Made by a program: the position numbers and the translations under genes. Below are positions 25,802-33,189 of a stretch of DNA of 38,723 nt, in pieces. A model generated the notes under the pieces. It had not been told where the DNA came from, did not search any database, and saw only the letters and a list, made by a program, of their open reading frames with translations. The stretch spans positions 1 to 38,723 of the forward strand of contig JAFZWG010000052.1 of the NCBI GenBank assembly GCA_017617395.1, in the 5' to 3' direction. This stretch comes from Lachnospiraceae bacterium (GTDB lineage: Bacteria; Bacillota; Clostridia; Lachnospirales; Lachnospiraceae). Position 1 is the first letter of the stretch, and every line of letters begins with the position of its first letter.

Positions 25802-26384
25802 ATGAGTATGTCTTGATGATCTCCTCGGCCACCTGGCGCCTCGATACGCAGCGGTCCATCGCCTGCTTTTCGACGTAGCGGTGCGCCTCCGGCTCGGACA
25901 TGTTGAGCTCGCTGATCAGGAGCCATTTTGCGCGGTTGACCACGCGGATCTCCGCCATCTTCTCCTCGAAGGACAACTCCTTCTTCTCCGACGCACGCAG
26001 TCTCTCCCGGGTCGCCGCCATCCACGCCAGCGCAACGCTGGTGGTGGCGTGCGAAAGCGGTTTGGAGAGCACGTAGACGCCGTGTCCCACAGTCCTGTCA
26101 AACACTTCGGGGTAAATGTCCCCCTTCACTAAAAGCAACGGAATCGAACTGCCTCCCGCGGCGACATCCACCGAGAGCTGAATCCCGGTGCCGTCCGTGA
26201 GGGGTGCATTGATGATGACAAAGTCAAACTGCCGCTCTGCAAGCAGGCGGTTTGCGGCACTCACACTGCCTGCGATCTTGACCGGCGAATACCGGTTCTC
26301 CGGGAGCAGCGACCGCATCGAGTCGCAAAATCCCGCCGATGAAGATACCAGCAGCACGCTGTAGATCCGAACTTCGAAACTCAT
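25800..26384 (-). CDS. ANTAR-domain RNA-binding antiterminator with a degenerate receiver
   Basis: The protein has 194 residues. The N-terminal part (about 8-115) has a receiver-like pattern, but the acidic pair is replaced by serines (LLVSSSAG) and the phospho-acceptor position is N59 (FDFVIINAPL); only K108 of SKPL remains. It is therefore a pseudo-receiver. A coiled linker leads to an ANTAR domain (about 138-194: RVVNRAKWLLISELNMSEPEAHRYVEKQAMDR...VAEEII). ANTAR proteins bind RNA hairpins with six-base loops (A at 1, G at 4) and prevent termination. It is the last gene of the glt-glnA operon, whose leader carries such a hairpin, as does the divergent glnN leader. The input signal is probably not phosphorylation; a partner protein or metabolite is possible. 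Confidence 0.9.
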   Translation of the reverse strand: MSFEVRIYSVLLVSSSAGFCDSMRSLLPENRYSPVKIAGSVSAANRLLAERQFDFVIINAPLTDGTGIQLSVDVAAGGSSIPLLLVKGDIYPEVFDRTVGHGVYVLSKPLSHATTSVALAWMAATRERLRASEKKELSFEEKMAEIRVVNRAKWLLISELNMSEPEAHRYVEKQAMDRCVSRRQVAEEIIKTYS

Positions 26385-26443
26385 GCCGTGCCCTCCCTTC
26401 CTGTCGTATTCGGGGAATCCCCCGTCGATTTGTCAGAGATTTC

Positions 26444-27649
26444 TCACTGGCAGTAAATCTTCACGACCGACTCCGGCAGATGGCTCGCAACGAACTCGCT
26501 GCTGCCCGCAAGGGCACGCGCTGCCGAAAGACTCGAAGGAAGCTTGCGGAACCCGGCGAGGGTCGCCGAATCCGCACGGAAGAGGTTGATGTCCGCAGGT
26601 GCGGGAAGCGGAATCTTATTCGTAATGCCGTCGATCGCGGCATAGATCAACAGGGAAAATGCAAGATACGGGTTGGTCGTCGGGTCTGCCGAGCGAAGCT
26701 CCGCACGGCGGCTTCCGCCGGTCACTGCCGGCACGCGGACCAGCTGTGAGCGGTTCTCGCGGGACCACGAAACGTAGCCGGGGGCCTTTCTCTGTCCGAG
26801 TCTGCGGTACGAATCCTCGGAAGGGTTCAAGAAGGCGGTGATCTCCTCGACATGCGACAGCATGCCGGCGATCATGCCGTAGAACGCCTCGTCATTTTCC
26901 GGATCCACGGACATGTTGATGTGGAAACCGTTGCCCGGCTTGTCCGGAATCGGCTTCGGCGAGAAGTCCGCAAACAGACCGTTTCGTCTCGCAACGGTGC
27001 GGACCGCGGTCTGGAAGGACATGGTATTGTCCGCCGCCGTCAGGGCGTCGGAATAGCGGAAATCGATCTCGTTCTGTCCCGGCCCCTCCTCATGATGCGA
27101 GCTCTCAGGGCGGATGCCCATCTGCTCGAGGGTGAGGCAGATCTCGCGGCGGATGTTCTCCCCGCGATCCTCCGGGGCGATATCCATATATCCCGCCCGG
27201 TCGTACGGGCGGTTGGTGGGCTGGTCATTTTCATCGAGCTCAAAGAGATAGAACTCCTGCTCTGCGCCGAAACGGAAGCGAAGCCCCGCTGCCGCAGCGT
27301 CTGCGACGGCGCGCTTTAAGAGGCTTCTCGTATCGCATTCGAAGGGGGTTCCGTCGGGGTACGTGATGTGGCAGAACATGCGCACAACACGCCCGTGCTC
27401 CGGTCTCCAGGGAAGCGGAGTCAGTGTTTCCGGTTCCGGATGAAGGATCAGATCCGAGCGCGCCTCGTCGCCGAAACCGGTGATCGCGGACGCATCGAAC
27501 GCAATCCCGTGTTCAAACGCGCGGGGCAGCTCCTCCGCGAGTACGGAGACATTTTTCTGCACTCCGAACACGTCGCAAAATGCGAGCCGGACGAATTTTA
27601 CGTCCTCCTCCATCACATATTGCAATACTTCTTTCTCCGAAAAATTCAT
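26444..27649 (-). CDS. glnA: Glutamine synthetase, type I (short form)
   Basis: The 401-residue enzyme makes glutamine from glutamate, ammonium and ATP. Key stretches are GAEQEFYLFE (metal and glutamate site), HHEEGPGQNEIDF, the ATP-site GNGFHINMS and NRSQLVRVP (active-site arginine). It is about 40 residues shorter than the usual type I-alpha enzyme. The C-terminal part (RADSATLAGFRKLPSSLSAA) shows no adenylylation-site tyrosine context of the I-beta type. It lies 30 bp after the GXGXG gene, in the same operon. Confidence 0.93.
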   Translation of the reverse strand: MNFSEKEVLQYVMEEDVKFVRLAFCDVFGVQKNVSVLAEELPRAFEHGIAFDASAITGFGDEARSDLILHPEPETLTPLPWRPEHGRVVRMFCHITYPDGTPFECDTRSLLKRAVADAAAAGLRFRFGAEQEFYLFELDENDQPTNRPYDRAGYMDIAPEDRGENIRREICLTLEQMGIRPESSHHEEGPGQNEIDFRYSDALTAADNTMSFQTAVRTVARRNGLFADFSPKPIPDKPGNGFHINMSVDPENDEAFYGMIAGMLSHVEEITAFLNPSEDSYRRLGQRKAPGYVSWSRENRSQLVRVPAVTGGSRRAELRSADPTTNPYLAFSLLIYAAIDGITNKIPLPAPADINLFRADSATLAGFRKLPSSLSAARALAGSSEFVASHLPESVVKIYCQ

Positions 27650-27679
27650 GACTTCCTCCCTGATTCCCCAGCCGTACGC

Positions 27680-28399
27680 TTAATTGGCTACATACAGCTG
27701 TTTGTAAGGATTGCGGCTGTCCGGCGTCACCACCGTAAACGGCGCATCCATCACCTCGGCCGCGTCGCAGCCGAACAACTTACAATACTCATCCACATAT
27801 TCGCGAAGCTCTGCAAGATCCGCTTCGTCCGCCGGCCTCGCCGTCACCTGCCACGGGAAATTGATGCCCTCGCCGTCCGAGCGAAGGAACAATTTGCCGC
27901 CGTGCATTCCGGTGCACGGGAAGTTGCCAACGATCCTGCGCCCGTCCTTCGCAAGGCCCAGAACAACGATCACGCCGCCCGCCTGATACTCCCCGAGGAA
28001 GCTTCCGCAGGAGCCGCCGATGACCATCACCGGCACCTTGTCCTTGTAGGCTTTCATGTGGATTCCCGCGCGGTAGCCCGCGTTGCCCTGCACGTAGATC
28101 CGGCCGCCGCGCATCGCGTATCCGGCCGCGTCTCCGATGTTGCCGTGAACCACGATCCTGCCGGCGTTCATCGTGTCGCCGACTGCATCCTGCGCATTGC
28201 CGCAGACGTTGATCGTCGCACCGTTTAAGTAGGCTCCGAGGGCGTTGCCGGGCGTTCCTTCGATGGTGATCTCACGATCCGCCATGCCGGCCGCGATGAA
28301 CCGCTGCCCAAGACATCCCGTAAGCATACACTCGCTGCCGCTTAAGCGCAGCTTCTCATTGACCTCACGATATTCGAGCTTCGTCACATCGACTTTCAT
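27680..28399 (-). CDS. Glutamate synthase GXGXG-domain protein (split alpha-subunit C-terminus)
   Basis: The 239-residue right-handed beta-helix corresponds to the C-terminal domain of the large glutamate synthase subunit. Repeating G-x-x-G turns are visible (NALGAYLNGATINVCGNAQDAVGDTMNAG, IVVHGNIGDAAGYAMRGG, IYVQGNAGYRAGIHM, VMVIGGSCGSFLGEYQAGG). In full-length enzymes this domain holds the glutaminase and FMN domains in place and guides ammonia between them. Here it is a separate protein, as in archaeal-type enzymes. Its start overlaps the stop of the upstream oxidoreductase by one base (TAATG). Confidence 0.92.
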   Translation of the reverse strand: MKVDVTKLEYREVNEKLRLSGSECMLTGCLGQRFIAAGMADREITIEGTPGNALGAYLNGATINVCGNAQDAVGDTMNAGRIVVHGNIGDAAGYAMRGGRIYVQGNAGYRAGIHMKAYKDKVPVMVIGGSCGSFLGEYQAGGVIVVLGLAKDGRRIVGNFPCTGMHGGKLFLRSDGEGINFPWQVTARPADEADLAELREYVDEYCKLFGCDAAEVMDAPFTVVTPDSRNPYKQLYVAN

Positions 28400-29631
28400 T
28401 ATACCGCACCTCCGAACTTTTTTCTACGTACTTCTGCGGAAAATACAGCGCTTCCCGCAATCTTTTTCGCCGCTTCGAAATCGATCTCCGAGAGCGGTGT
28501 TCTCTCGCGGACCAGAGCCGTGTAGATTCCGGCCCGTCCGGTTTCTCCGATCAAAATGTATCCCGTGAGGCGATCGTCCTTGACGAAGAACCGCTTCAGA
28601 ACTCCGTCGCCGCGCTCCTCGCTCATCTCGCCGTCGTACGTGCCCGCCGACATGATGTGGAGCCCGAAAAATCCAATCGAGTTCATCGGGATTCCGTTCG
28701 TAAACGCTGCCTCGCCGCCGGCCATGTTGATGCCCGCCGTGCGCCCCTGCAGGTACGCATTCGGCAGAATCGCAAGCACTCGGTTTGCGCCGAGGGAAGC
28801 GTCATAGCCTTCCGCACAGTCGCCCGCCGCATACACGCCGGGAACCGATGTCGCCATCGCCGTATCCACGACGATTCCGCGGTTTACGGTGCCGCCGATC
28901 CCTTTGATCAGGCCGATGTTCGCGCGAACACCGACCGCCAGCACCAACACATCAAACTCTACACTCGCGCCGCTCTTCATCGTCGCGGTGTTTCCCGCAA
29001 ACTTCGCAACACTGTCCGAGAGAAGGAATTTGATTCCGTTCGCCTCGAGGTGCTTCTGCACGATTGCCGCGCACTCCGAATCGAGGATACTCGACAACAC
29101 TCGGTCCGCCAGGTCGCACACCGTGATGCTGCCGACGCGCCCGTGGATTCCCTCGGCACACTTGAGGCCGATCAATCCGGCGCCGACGATCAACACGCGG
29201 GACTCCTTCGTGAGCTCCTTCTCCAGGGAGAGTGCATCGTCCAGTGTCATAAATCCGAACCGCTTCTCCACCGTCTCAAGCCCCTCCATGGGCGGCACGA
29301 ACGGGGACGAACCTGCGGCCACGCACACGTCGTCGTATGGGATGTGCGTTCCGTCCGTGAGCACGATCTCGCCGTGCTCCGTGTCGATCTGCTCCGCGGA
29401 GACACCGTAGCGCACGTCGACTGCATTTTTCTCATAAAAGTCCGCGTCGCGGTAGCGCATGCGCTCCGTGTCGGTCTTTCCCTCCAGGTAATACGAGATC
29501 AGCGGGCGGCTGTACACCGCGTGCGGCTCCTTCGAGATCACCGTGATGGTGTCCTCAGCACTCACACTTCGGATTCCTTCGATACAGCCCACGGCCGCCG
29601 TTCCGTTGCCGATGATGACATGTCGTTTCAC
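28399..29631 (-). CDS. FAD-dependent NAD(P)H oxidoreductase of the glutamate synthase complex
   Basis: The 410-residue two-dinucleotide-fold flavoprotein has the FAD motif IGNGTAAVGCIEGIRS at the N-terminus, PLISYYLEGK, the NAD(P) fold VGAGLIGLKCAEGI (about 150-163) and the second FAD motif VYAAGDCAEG (about 266). It resembles nitrite-reductase and rubredoxin-reductase type enzymes. Here, between a polyferredoxin and the GXGXG protein, it most likely feeds NAD(P)H electrons to the iron-sulphur centres of the glutamate synthase, in place of GltD. Start and preceding stop overlap as ATGA. Confidence 0.9.
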   Translation of the reverse strand: MKRHVIIGNGTAAVGCIEGIRSVSAEDTITVISKEPHAVYSRPLISYYLEGKTDTERMRYRDADFYEKNAVDVRYGVSAEQIDTEHGEIVLTDGTHIPYDDVCVAAGSSPFVPPMEGLETVEKRFGFMTLDDALSLEKELTKESRVLIVGAGLIGLKCAEGIHGRVGSITVCDLADRVLSSILDSECAAIVQKHLEANGIKFLLSDSVAKFAGNTATMKSGASVEFDVLVLAVGVRANIGLIKGIGGTVNRGIVVDTAMATSVPGVYAAGDCAEGYDASLGANRVLAILPNAYLQGRTAGINMAGGEAAFTNGIPMNSIGFFGLHIMSAGTYDGEMSEERGDGVLKRFFVKDDRLTGYILIGETGRAGIYTALVRERTPLSEIDFEAAKKIAGSAVFSAEVRRKKFGGAV

Positions 29632-30068
29632 TCTGCGCCTCCTCTCTCCTCATACACAATCGCATGGTTCGGGCAGCCCTTGACACAGGCGGGCTCGCCG
29701 AAGGAATTGCTGAGGCACAACTCGCATTTCTGCATGATTCCGTCCTCCGCGGGCGCCAGCGCGCCGTACGGGCAGACGAGCACGCACGTCAGGCAGCCGA
29801 CGCATTTGTCGCGGTTGATCCGCACAACGCCGTCCTCCTTGCGGATGGCGCCGGCGATACAGCTCTTGACGCACAGCGGATCCTCGCAGTGGCGGCAGGA
29901 AACCGCGAACGTGATCTTCGAATCCCCCTCGACATGAATCCGGGGGAAGATTTTCCGCCCCTTGAGGGCGTCGGTCATGAATCGCACGCCGGAGTTTGCC
30001 CACGCGCAGTTGTATTCGCAAAGGTGGCAGCCTAAGCACCACTCTTCGTTGACATAAACTCGTTTCAT
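29628..30068 (-). CDS. Polyferredoxin, four [4Fe-4S] clusters
   Basis: The 146-residue protein contains sixteen cysteines in four groups that can hold four [4Fe-4S] clusters in the HycB/DMSO-reductase-beta pattern: CLGCHLCEYNC, CRHCEDPLCVKSC, CVGCLTCVLVCP, and CELC with CVKGCP. It has no signal peptide, so it acts in the cytosol. It lies between the FMN-domain gene and the flavoprotein gene, so it probably passes electrons between them. Confidence 0.93.
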   Translation of the reverse strand: MKRVYVNEEWCLGCHLCEYNCAWANSGVRFMTDALKGRKIFPRIHVEGDSKITFAVSCRHCEDPLCVKSCIAGAIRKEDGVVRINRDKCVGCLTCVLVCPYGALAPAEDGIMQKCELCLSNSFGEPACVKGCPNHAIVYEERGGAE

Positions 30069-30113
30069 AGTTAACCTCTGTTTGCCGTTTTCTTGCCCAA
30101 GCTTCGCAAAATG

Positions 30114-31619
30114 CTACTCTCCCGCATGCGATATGCCCAGAATCTCCAGTTCCTTCTCGTTCAGGCCGACGCCGCGCAGCATCAGTCGGTTGCCGCGGAG
30201 TGCCTCGATCGAGTTGATGCCCATGCCGCCCAGGATCTCCATGATCTCATGGCGCCATGCGTTCATCAAATGCACCAGACGCTCGCTGCCGAGGTCGGGA
30301 TTTAACCGTTTTACGAGATCCGGTCGCTGCGTTGCGATACCCCAGTTGCATTTGCCGCTCTGGCATGTACGGCAGAGGTGACATCCGAGTGCCAGCAGGG
30401 CCGCCGTTGCGACGTAGCAGGCATCCGCGCCGAGCGCGATCGCCTTGACCACATCGGAGGCGCTTCGGATGGAACCGCCGACTACCAGCGACACATTGCC
30501 GCGGATTCCCTCGTCGCGGAGACGCCGGTCGACGGACGCGAGCGCAAGCTCAATCGGAATTCCGACGTTGTCGCGGATTCTCGTGGGCGCCGCACCGGTG
30601 CCGCCGCGGAAGCCGTCGATGGCGATGATGTCCGCGCCGCTTCGTGCGATGCCGCTCGCGATTGCCGCGATGTTATGTACCGCCGCCACCTTGACGATGA
30701 CGGGCTTTCTGTAGTTGGTTGCTTCTTTTAAGGAATAGACGAGCTGTCTGAGGTCCTCGATTGAGTAGATATCGTGGTGCGGTGCCGGCGAGATGGCGTC
30801 CGACCCCTCGGGGATCATTCTTGTTCTCGACACATCGCCGACGATCTTCGCGCCCGGCAGATGCCCGCCGATACCGGGCTTCGCGCCCTGGCCCATCTTG
30901 ATCTCGATTGCCGCGCCGGCCTCTAAGTACTGCTCGTGCACGCCGAATCGTCCGCTCGCCACCTGCACGATCGTGTTCGGTCCGTACACGTAGAAATCTT
31001 CGTGGAGACCGCCCTCACCGGTGTTGTAGAGGATGCCCAGCTCGGTTGCCGCGCGGGCAAGCGATGCATGCGCGTTGTAGCTGATGGAACCGTAGCTCAT
31101 GGCCGAGAACATCACCGGCATCGAGAGCTCGATCTGCGGCTCCATTTTGCAGGTTAATTTTCCGTCCGCATCGCGCTCGACACGCTGCGGCTTCTTTCCT
31201 AAGAAGACCTTCGTCTCCATCGGCTCACGCAGCGGATCGATCGGCGGGTTGGTCACCTGGGACGCGTTGATCAGGATGCGGTCCCAGTACACCGGCAACG
31301 GCTTCGGGTTGCCCATCGAGGACAGCAGTACGCCGCCGCTGTTGGCCTGCTTGTAGATCTCTTTGATGGTATCCTCCTGCCAGTTCGCGTTTTCGCGAAG
31401 TCGGCAGTCGCTCTTGACAATCTTCAATGCTCTGGTCGGGCAGAGCGATACGCAGCGCTGGCAGTTGACGCATTTGCTCTCGTCACTGACCATCACGCCC
31501 TTCTCTTCATTGTATGTATGCACCTCGTTCGCGCACTGTCGCTCGCAAACGCGGCAGGTGATGCAGCGATTCTCATTGCGCACCACTTCATATTCCGGAT
31601 AGATGAAATCGATTCCCAT
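30114..31619 (-). CDS. Glutamate synthase FMN domain protein with N-terminal ferredoxin domain (archaeal type)
   Basis: The 501-residue protein has an N-terminal two-cluster ferredoxin module (CITCRVCERQC and CVNCQRCVSLCP, residues about 18-60), then the glutamate synthase central and FMN barrel (about 80-480): PVMFSAMSYGSISYNAH, EGGLHEDFY, KMGQGAKPGIGGHLPG, ADIIAIDGFRGGTGAAP and GADACYVATAALLALGC. The motif CHLCRTCQSGKCNWG holds the [3Fe-4S] cluster. It makes glutamate from 2-oxoglutarate and the ammonia released by the glutaminase part, which here is a separate gene 1 bp upstream. Confidence 0.95.
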   Translation of the reverse strand: MGIDFIYPEYEVVRNENRCITCRVCERQCANEVHTYNEEKGVMVSDESKCVNCQRCVSLCPTRALKIVKSDCRLRENANWQEDTIKEIYKQANSGGVLLSSMGNPKPLPVYWDRILINASQVTNPPIDPLREPMETKVFLGKKPQRVERDADGKLTCKMEPQIELSMPVMFSAMSYGSISYNAHASLARAATELGILYNTGEGGLHEDFYVYGPNTIVQVASGRFGVHEQYLEAGAAIEIKMGQGAKPGIGGHLPGAKIVGDVSRTRMIPEGSDAISPAPHHDIYSIEDLRQLVYSLKEATNYRKPVIVKVAAVHNIAAIASGIARSGADIIAIDGFRGGTGAAPTRIRDNVGIPIELALASVDRRLRDEGIRGNVSLVVGGSIRSASDVVKAIALGADACYVATAALLALGCHLCRTCQSGKCNWGIATQRPDLVKRLNPDLGSERLVHLMNAWRHEIMEILGGMGINSIEALRGNRLMLRGVGLNEKELEILGISHAGE

Positions 31620-31620
31620 A

Positions 31621-32721
31621 TCAATACGCCCCTTCCTTTACCGTCACGATGACCGGTTCTCCGCCGGCAGGCGCCCAGATATTTTCCACATTGGGCTCCA
31701 TCACACGGATTGCCGCTTCCTCGCTTGCGATAAACACCTTGTCATCCTTTTCGCCGACAACCATCGACCGTAGCTTCAGTCGATCGTTGAGGGCCATCAG
31801 CCCGCCGTCAAAACCGAGCACGATGGAGAATGGTCCGGTGACCAGGAGGCTCGGGAACACGGTCCGAAGGTACTGAAGCTTCTTCTTTTCGTACTCATCG
31901 GTCTTGCTCTCGATGGTGCTCCAGAACGGCGCCGCAATGACATTTGCCGCCTCTGTGAGCGTTAAGCCCTGCACTCGCAGCAGGTAGTCGAGGATGTAAG
32001 TGATGACCTCGGTATCGGTCTTGAGGTTGCACTTGTAGCCGAACATCTCGATGAACCGGCGGTTCGCATCGTACGAGGAGATCTCGCCGTTGTGAACGAC
32101 CGAATAGTCGAGAAGCGTGAACGGATGCGCGCCGCCCCACCAGCCGGGCGTGTTCGTAGGATAACGGCCGTGGGCGGTCCAGCAGTAGCCCTCGTACTCA
32201 TCGAGGCAGTAGAACCGGCCGACGTCCTCGGGGAAGCCCACCGCCTTGAAGGTTCCCATGTTTTTTCCGCTGGAGAAAACATACGCACCTTTCATCTCGG
32301 TGTTGATCTTCATGACCGTGCGCGCCACGAACTCCTTCTCATCGAGCTGCAGGTCCGCAAGCACGGAGCGGAGCGGTGTCACAAAATACCGCCAGATAAT
32401 GGGCTCATCCGTAATCTCGGGGATCTTCCTCGTGGGGATCAGCTCGCCTTTGACAACCTCAAAGCTCTCCTTAAGAAATGCCTCGCACTCCTTCCGGGTA
32501 TCGCGGCAGTCGAAGAACAGATGAAGCGCATAGTAATCCTTGTACTCGGGATAAATGCCGTACCCGGCAAATCCGCCGCCGAGTCCGTTTGAGCGGTCAT
32601 GCATCGGCTTCATCGACTCCATGATCGCCTGTCCGCTCATCTTGTTACCTTCCTTTGAAATAACGGCGGCAATTGCACATCCGGACGGGATCCGGATGTC
32701 ACCCTCTCGCATCACAGCCAT
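31621..32721 (-). CDS. Class II glutamine amidotransferase (split glutamate synthase glutaminase)
   Basis: The 366-residue Ntn-hydrolase matches the glutaminase domain of glutamate synthase (HDRSNGLGGGFAGYGIYPE, then RYPTNTPGWWGGAHPF, VVHNGEISSYDANRR and KTDTEVITYILDYLL). The probable nucleophile is C15 in IPSGCAIAAV. It is not at position 2, so a propeptide of 14 residues (11 if translation starts at M4) must be removed to free it, as in other glutamate synthases. The ATG at 32721 follows GGAGG. It is the first gene of the operon, behind a leader with an ANTAR-type antiterminator. Confidence 0.93.
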   Translation of the reverse strand: MAVMREGDIRIPSGCAIAAVISKEGNKMSGQAIMESMKPMHDRSNGLGGGFAGYGIYPEYKDYYALHLFFDCRDTRKECEAFLKESFEVVKGELIPTRKIPEITDEPIIWRYFVTPLRSVLADLQLDEKEFVARTVMKINTEMKGAYVFSSGKNMGTFKAVGFPEDVGRFYCLDEYEGYCWTAHGRYPTNTPGWWGGAHPFTLLDYSVVHNGEISSYDANRRFIEMFGYKCNLKTDTEVITYILDYLLRVQGLTLTEAANVIAAPFWSTIESKTDEYEKKKLQYLRTVFPSLLVTGPFSIVLGFDGGLMALNDRLKLRSMVVGEKDDKVFIASEEAAIRVMEPNVENIWAPAGGEPVIVTVKEGAY

Positions 32722-32740
32722 GTTCTTTTACCTCCTAAAC

Positions 32741-32795
32741 AAAAAGAAAGGCATCCACTTCCGGGTCGTTTCCCGACCCGAAAATGAACGCCTTT
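32741..32795 (-). terminator. Leader terminator (attenuator) of the glt-glnA operon
   Basis: On minus-strand RNA, 32795 to 32774 pairs with 32768 to 32747 over 22 uninterrupted base pairs, including several G-U pairs, with a GGAAA loop. C and five T residues follow (32745 to 32741). On the plus strand the wobble pairs become A-C mismatches, so this is a minus-strand RNA structure. It ends about 20 bp before the start codon. Its 5' arm contains the loop and 3' stem of the hexaloop hairpin at 32782-32803, so the two are mutually exclusive. Confidence 0.9.
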
Positions 32796-32803
32796 GCTCA
32801 TTT
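32782..32803 (-). promoter_or_regulatory. ANTAR-type hexaloop antiterminator hairpin in the glt leader
   Basis: In minus-strand RNA, AAAUGAGC (32803 to 32796) pairs fully with GUUCAUUU (32789 to 32782) around the loop AAAGGC. A at loop position 1 and G at position 4 fit the ANTAR recognition rule. The predicted transcription start coincides with the 5' base of this hairpin. Formation removes 14 nt from the 5' arm of the following terminator. Confidence 0.78.
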
Positions 32804-32809
32804 GTCCGC

Positions 32810-32838
32810 ATTTTAATGCCACATTCCGGATTTGTCAA
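32810..32838 (-). promoter_or_regulatory. Promoter of the glt-glnA nitrogen operon
   Basis: On the minus strand, consensus TTGACA (32838 to 32833) and TAAAAT (32815 to 32810) are separated by 17 bp. The expected start is about 32803. The strong boxes suggest that control lies after initiation, in the leader hairpins. The 150 bp between this and the divergent glnN promoter (32839-32989) is AT-rich; I see no further clear site in it. Confidence 0.85.
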
Positions 32839-32989
32839 GCGCTTTTTTTCGGTTTTTTATCGACACATTCCCAAAGAACCGTCAACCCGAAAGGCGCTTT
32901 ATTATTTCCGGCCAACCAAAAGCCAACATTAAGGAACCGGATTTTTCGAAAGCCCGGAAAAAGACTCGCAAAATTTTTCAAAAAAGGGC

Positions 32990-33018
32990 TTGACAATCGG
33001 AAAATGCGGGTGTATAAA
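32990..33018 (+). promoter_or_regulatory. Promoter of glnN
   Basis: TTGACA (32990-32995) and TATAAA (33013-33018) are separated by 17 bp. Expected start about 33025, a few bases before the first hexaloop hairpin. The leader to the ATG is about 165 nt. Confidence 0.85.
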
Positions 33019-33028
33019 TGGGCTCATG

Positions 33029-33046
33029 AAAGGCAACGGCGTCTTT
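33029..33046 (+). promoter_or_regulatory. ANTAR-type hexaloop hairpin 1 in the glnN leader
   Basis: AAAGGC (33029-33034) pairs with GUCUUU (33041-33046), with one G-U pair, around the loop AACGGC (33035-33040): A at position 1, G at position 4. Its 3' arm and last two loop bases form the start of terminator 1 (33039-33066), so only one of the two can form. Confidence 0.78.
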
Positions 33047-33078
33047 GAGTGATCACTCAGAGGCGCTTTCTCTTTTTT
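33039..33078 (+). terminator. Leader terminator 1 of glnN
   Basis: The RNA 33039-33066 is complementary to itself throughout (12-14 bp, closed by a GAUC loop, with G-U pairs). TTTCTCTTTTTT follows. The core TGAGTGATCACTCA is also a perfect DNA palindrome. Confidence 0.85.
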
Positions 33079-33112
33079 AGAAAACAATTGCACAAAAACG
33101 ATTTCGGATCAA

Positions 33113-33132
33113 GAAAGGCAAAGGCGTCTTTC
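33113..33132 (+). promoter_or_regulatory. ANTAR-type hexaloop hairpin 2 in the glnN leader
   Basis: GAAAGGC (33113-33119) pairs with GUCUUUC (33126-33132) over 7 bp around the loop AAAGGC (33120-33125), again A at 1 and G at 4. Stem and loop nearly repeat hairpin 1. The 3' arm overlaps the next hairpin (33123-33157). Confidence 0.78.
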
Positions 33133-33163
33133 GTACCCAAACGGTACGGGAGGCGCCTCTTCT
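33123..33163 (+). terminator. Leader terminator-like hairpin 2 of glnN
   Basis: GGCGUCUUUCGUACC (33123-33137) pairs over 15 bp, with G-U pairs, with 33143-33157 around the loop CAAAC. The following TCTTCT tract is weak, so termination here may be partial. It could instead sequester or space the ribosome binding site, which begins about 20 nt later. Confidence 0.6.
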
Positions 33164-33189
33164 GATTTCCGGAGCGAAAGGAGAAAATT

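Noticed and set aside
28657..29937. 426-codon plus-strand open frame opposite the oxidoreductase and polyferredoxin
   Set aside because: Both minus-strand genes have intact cofactor motifs; the plus-strand frame is His/Arg-rich noise.
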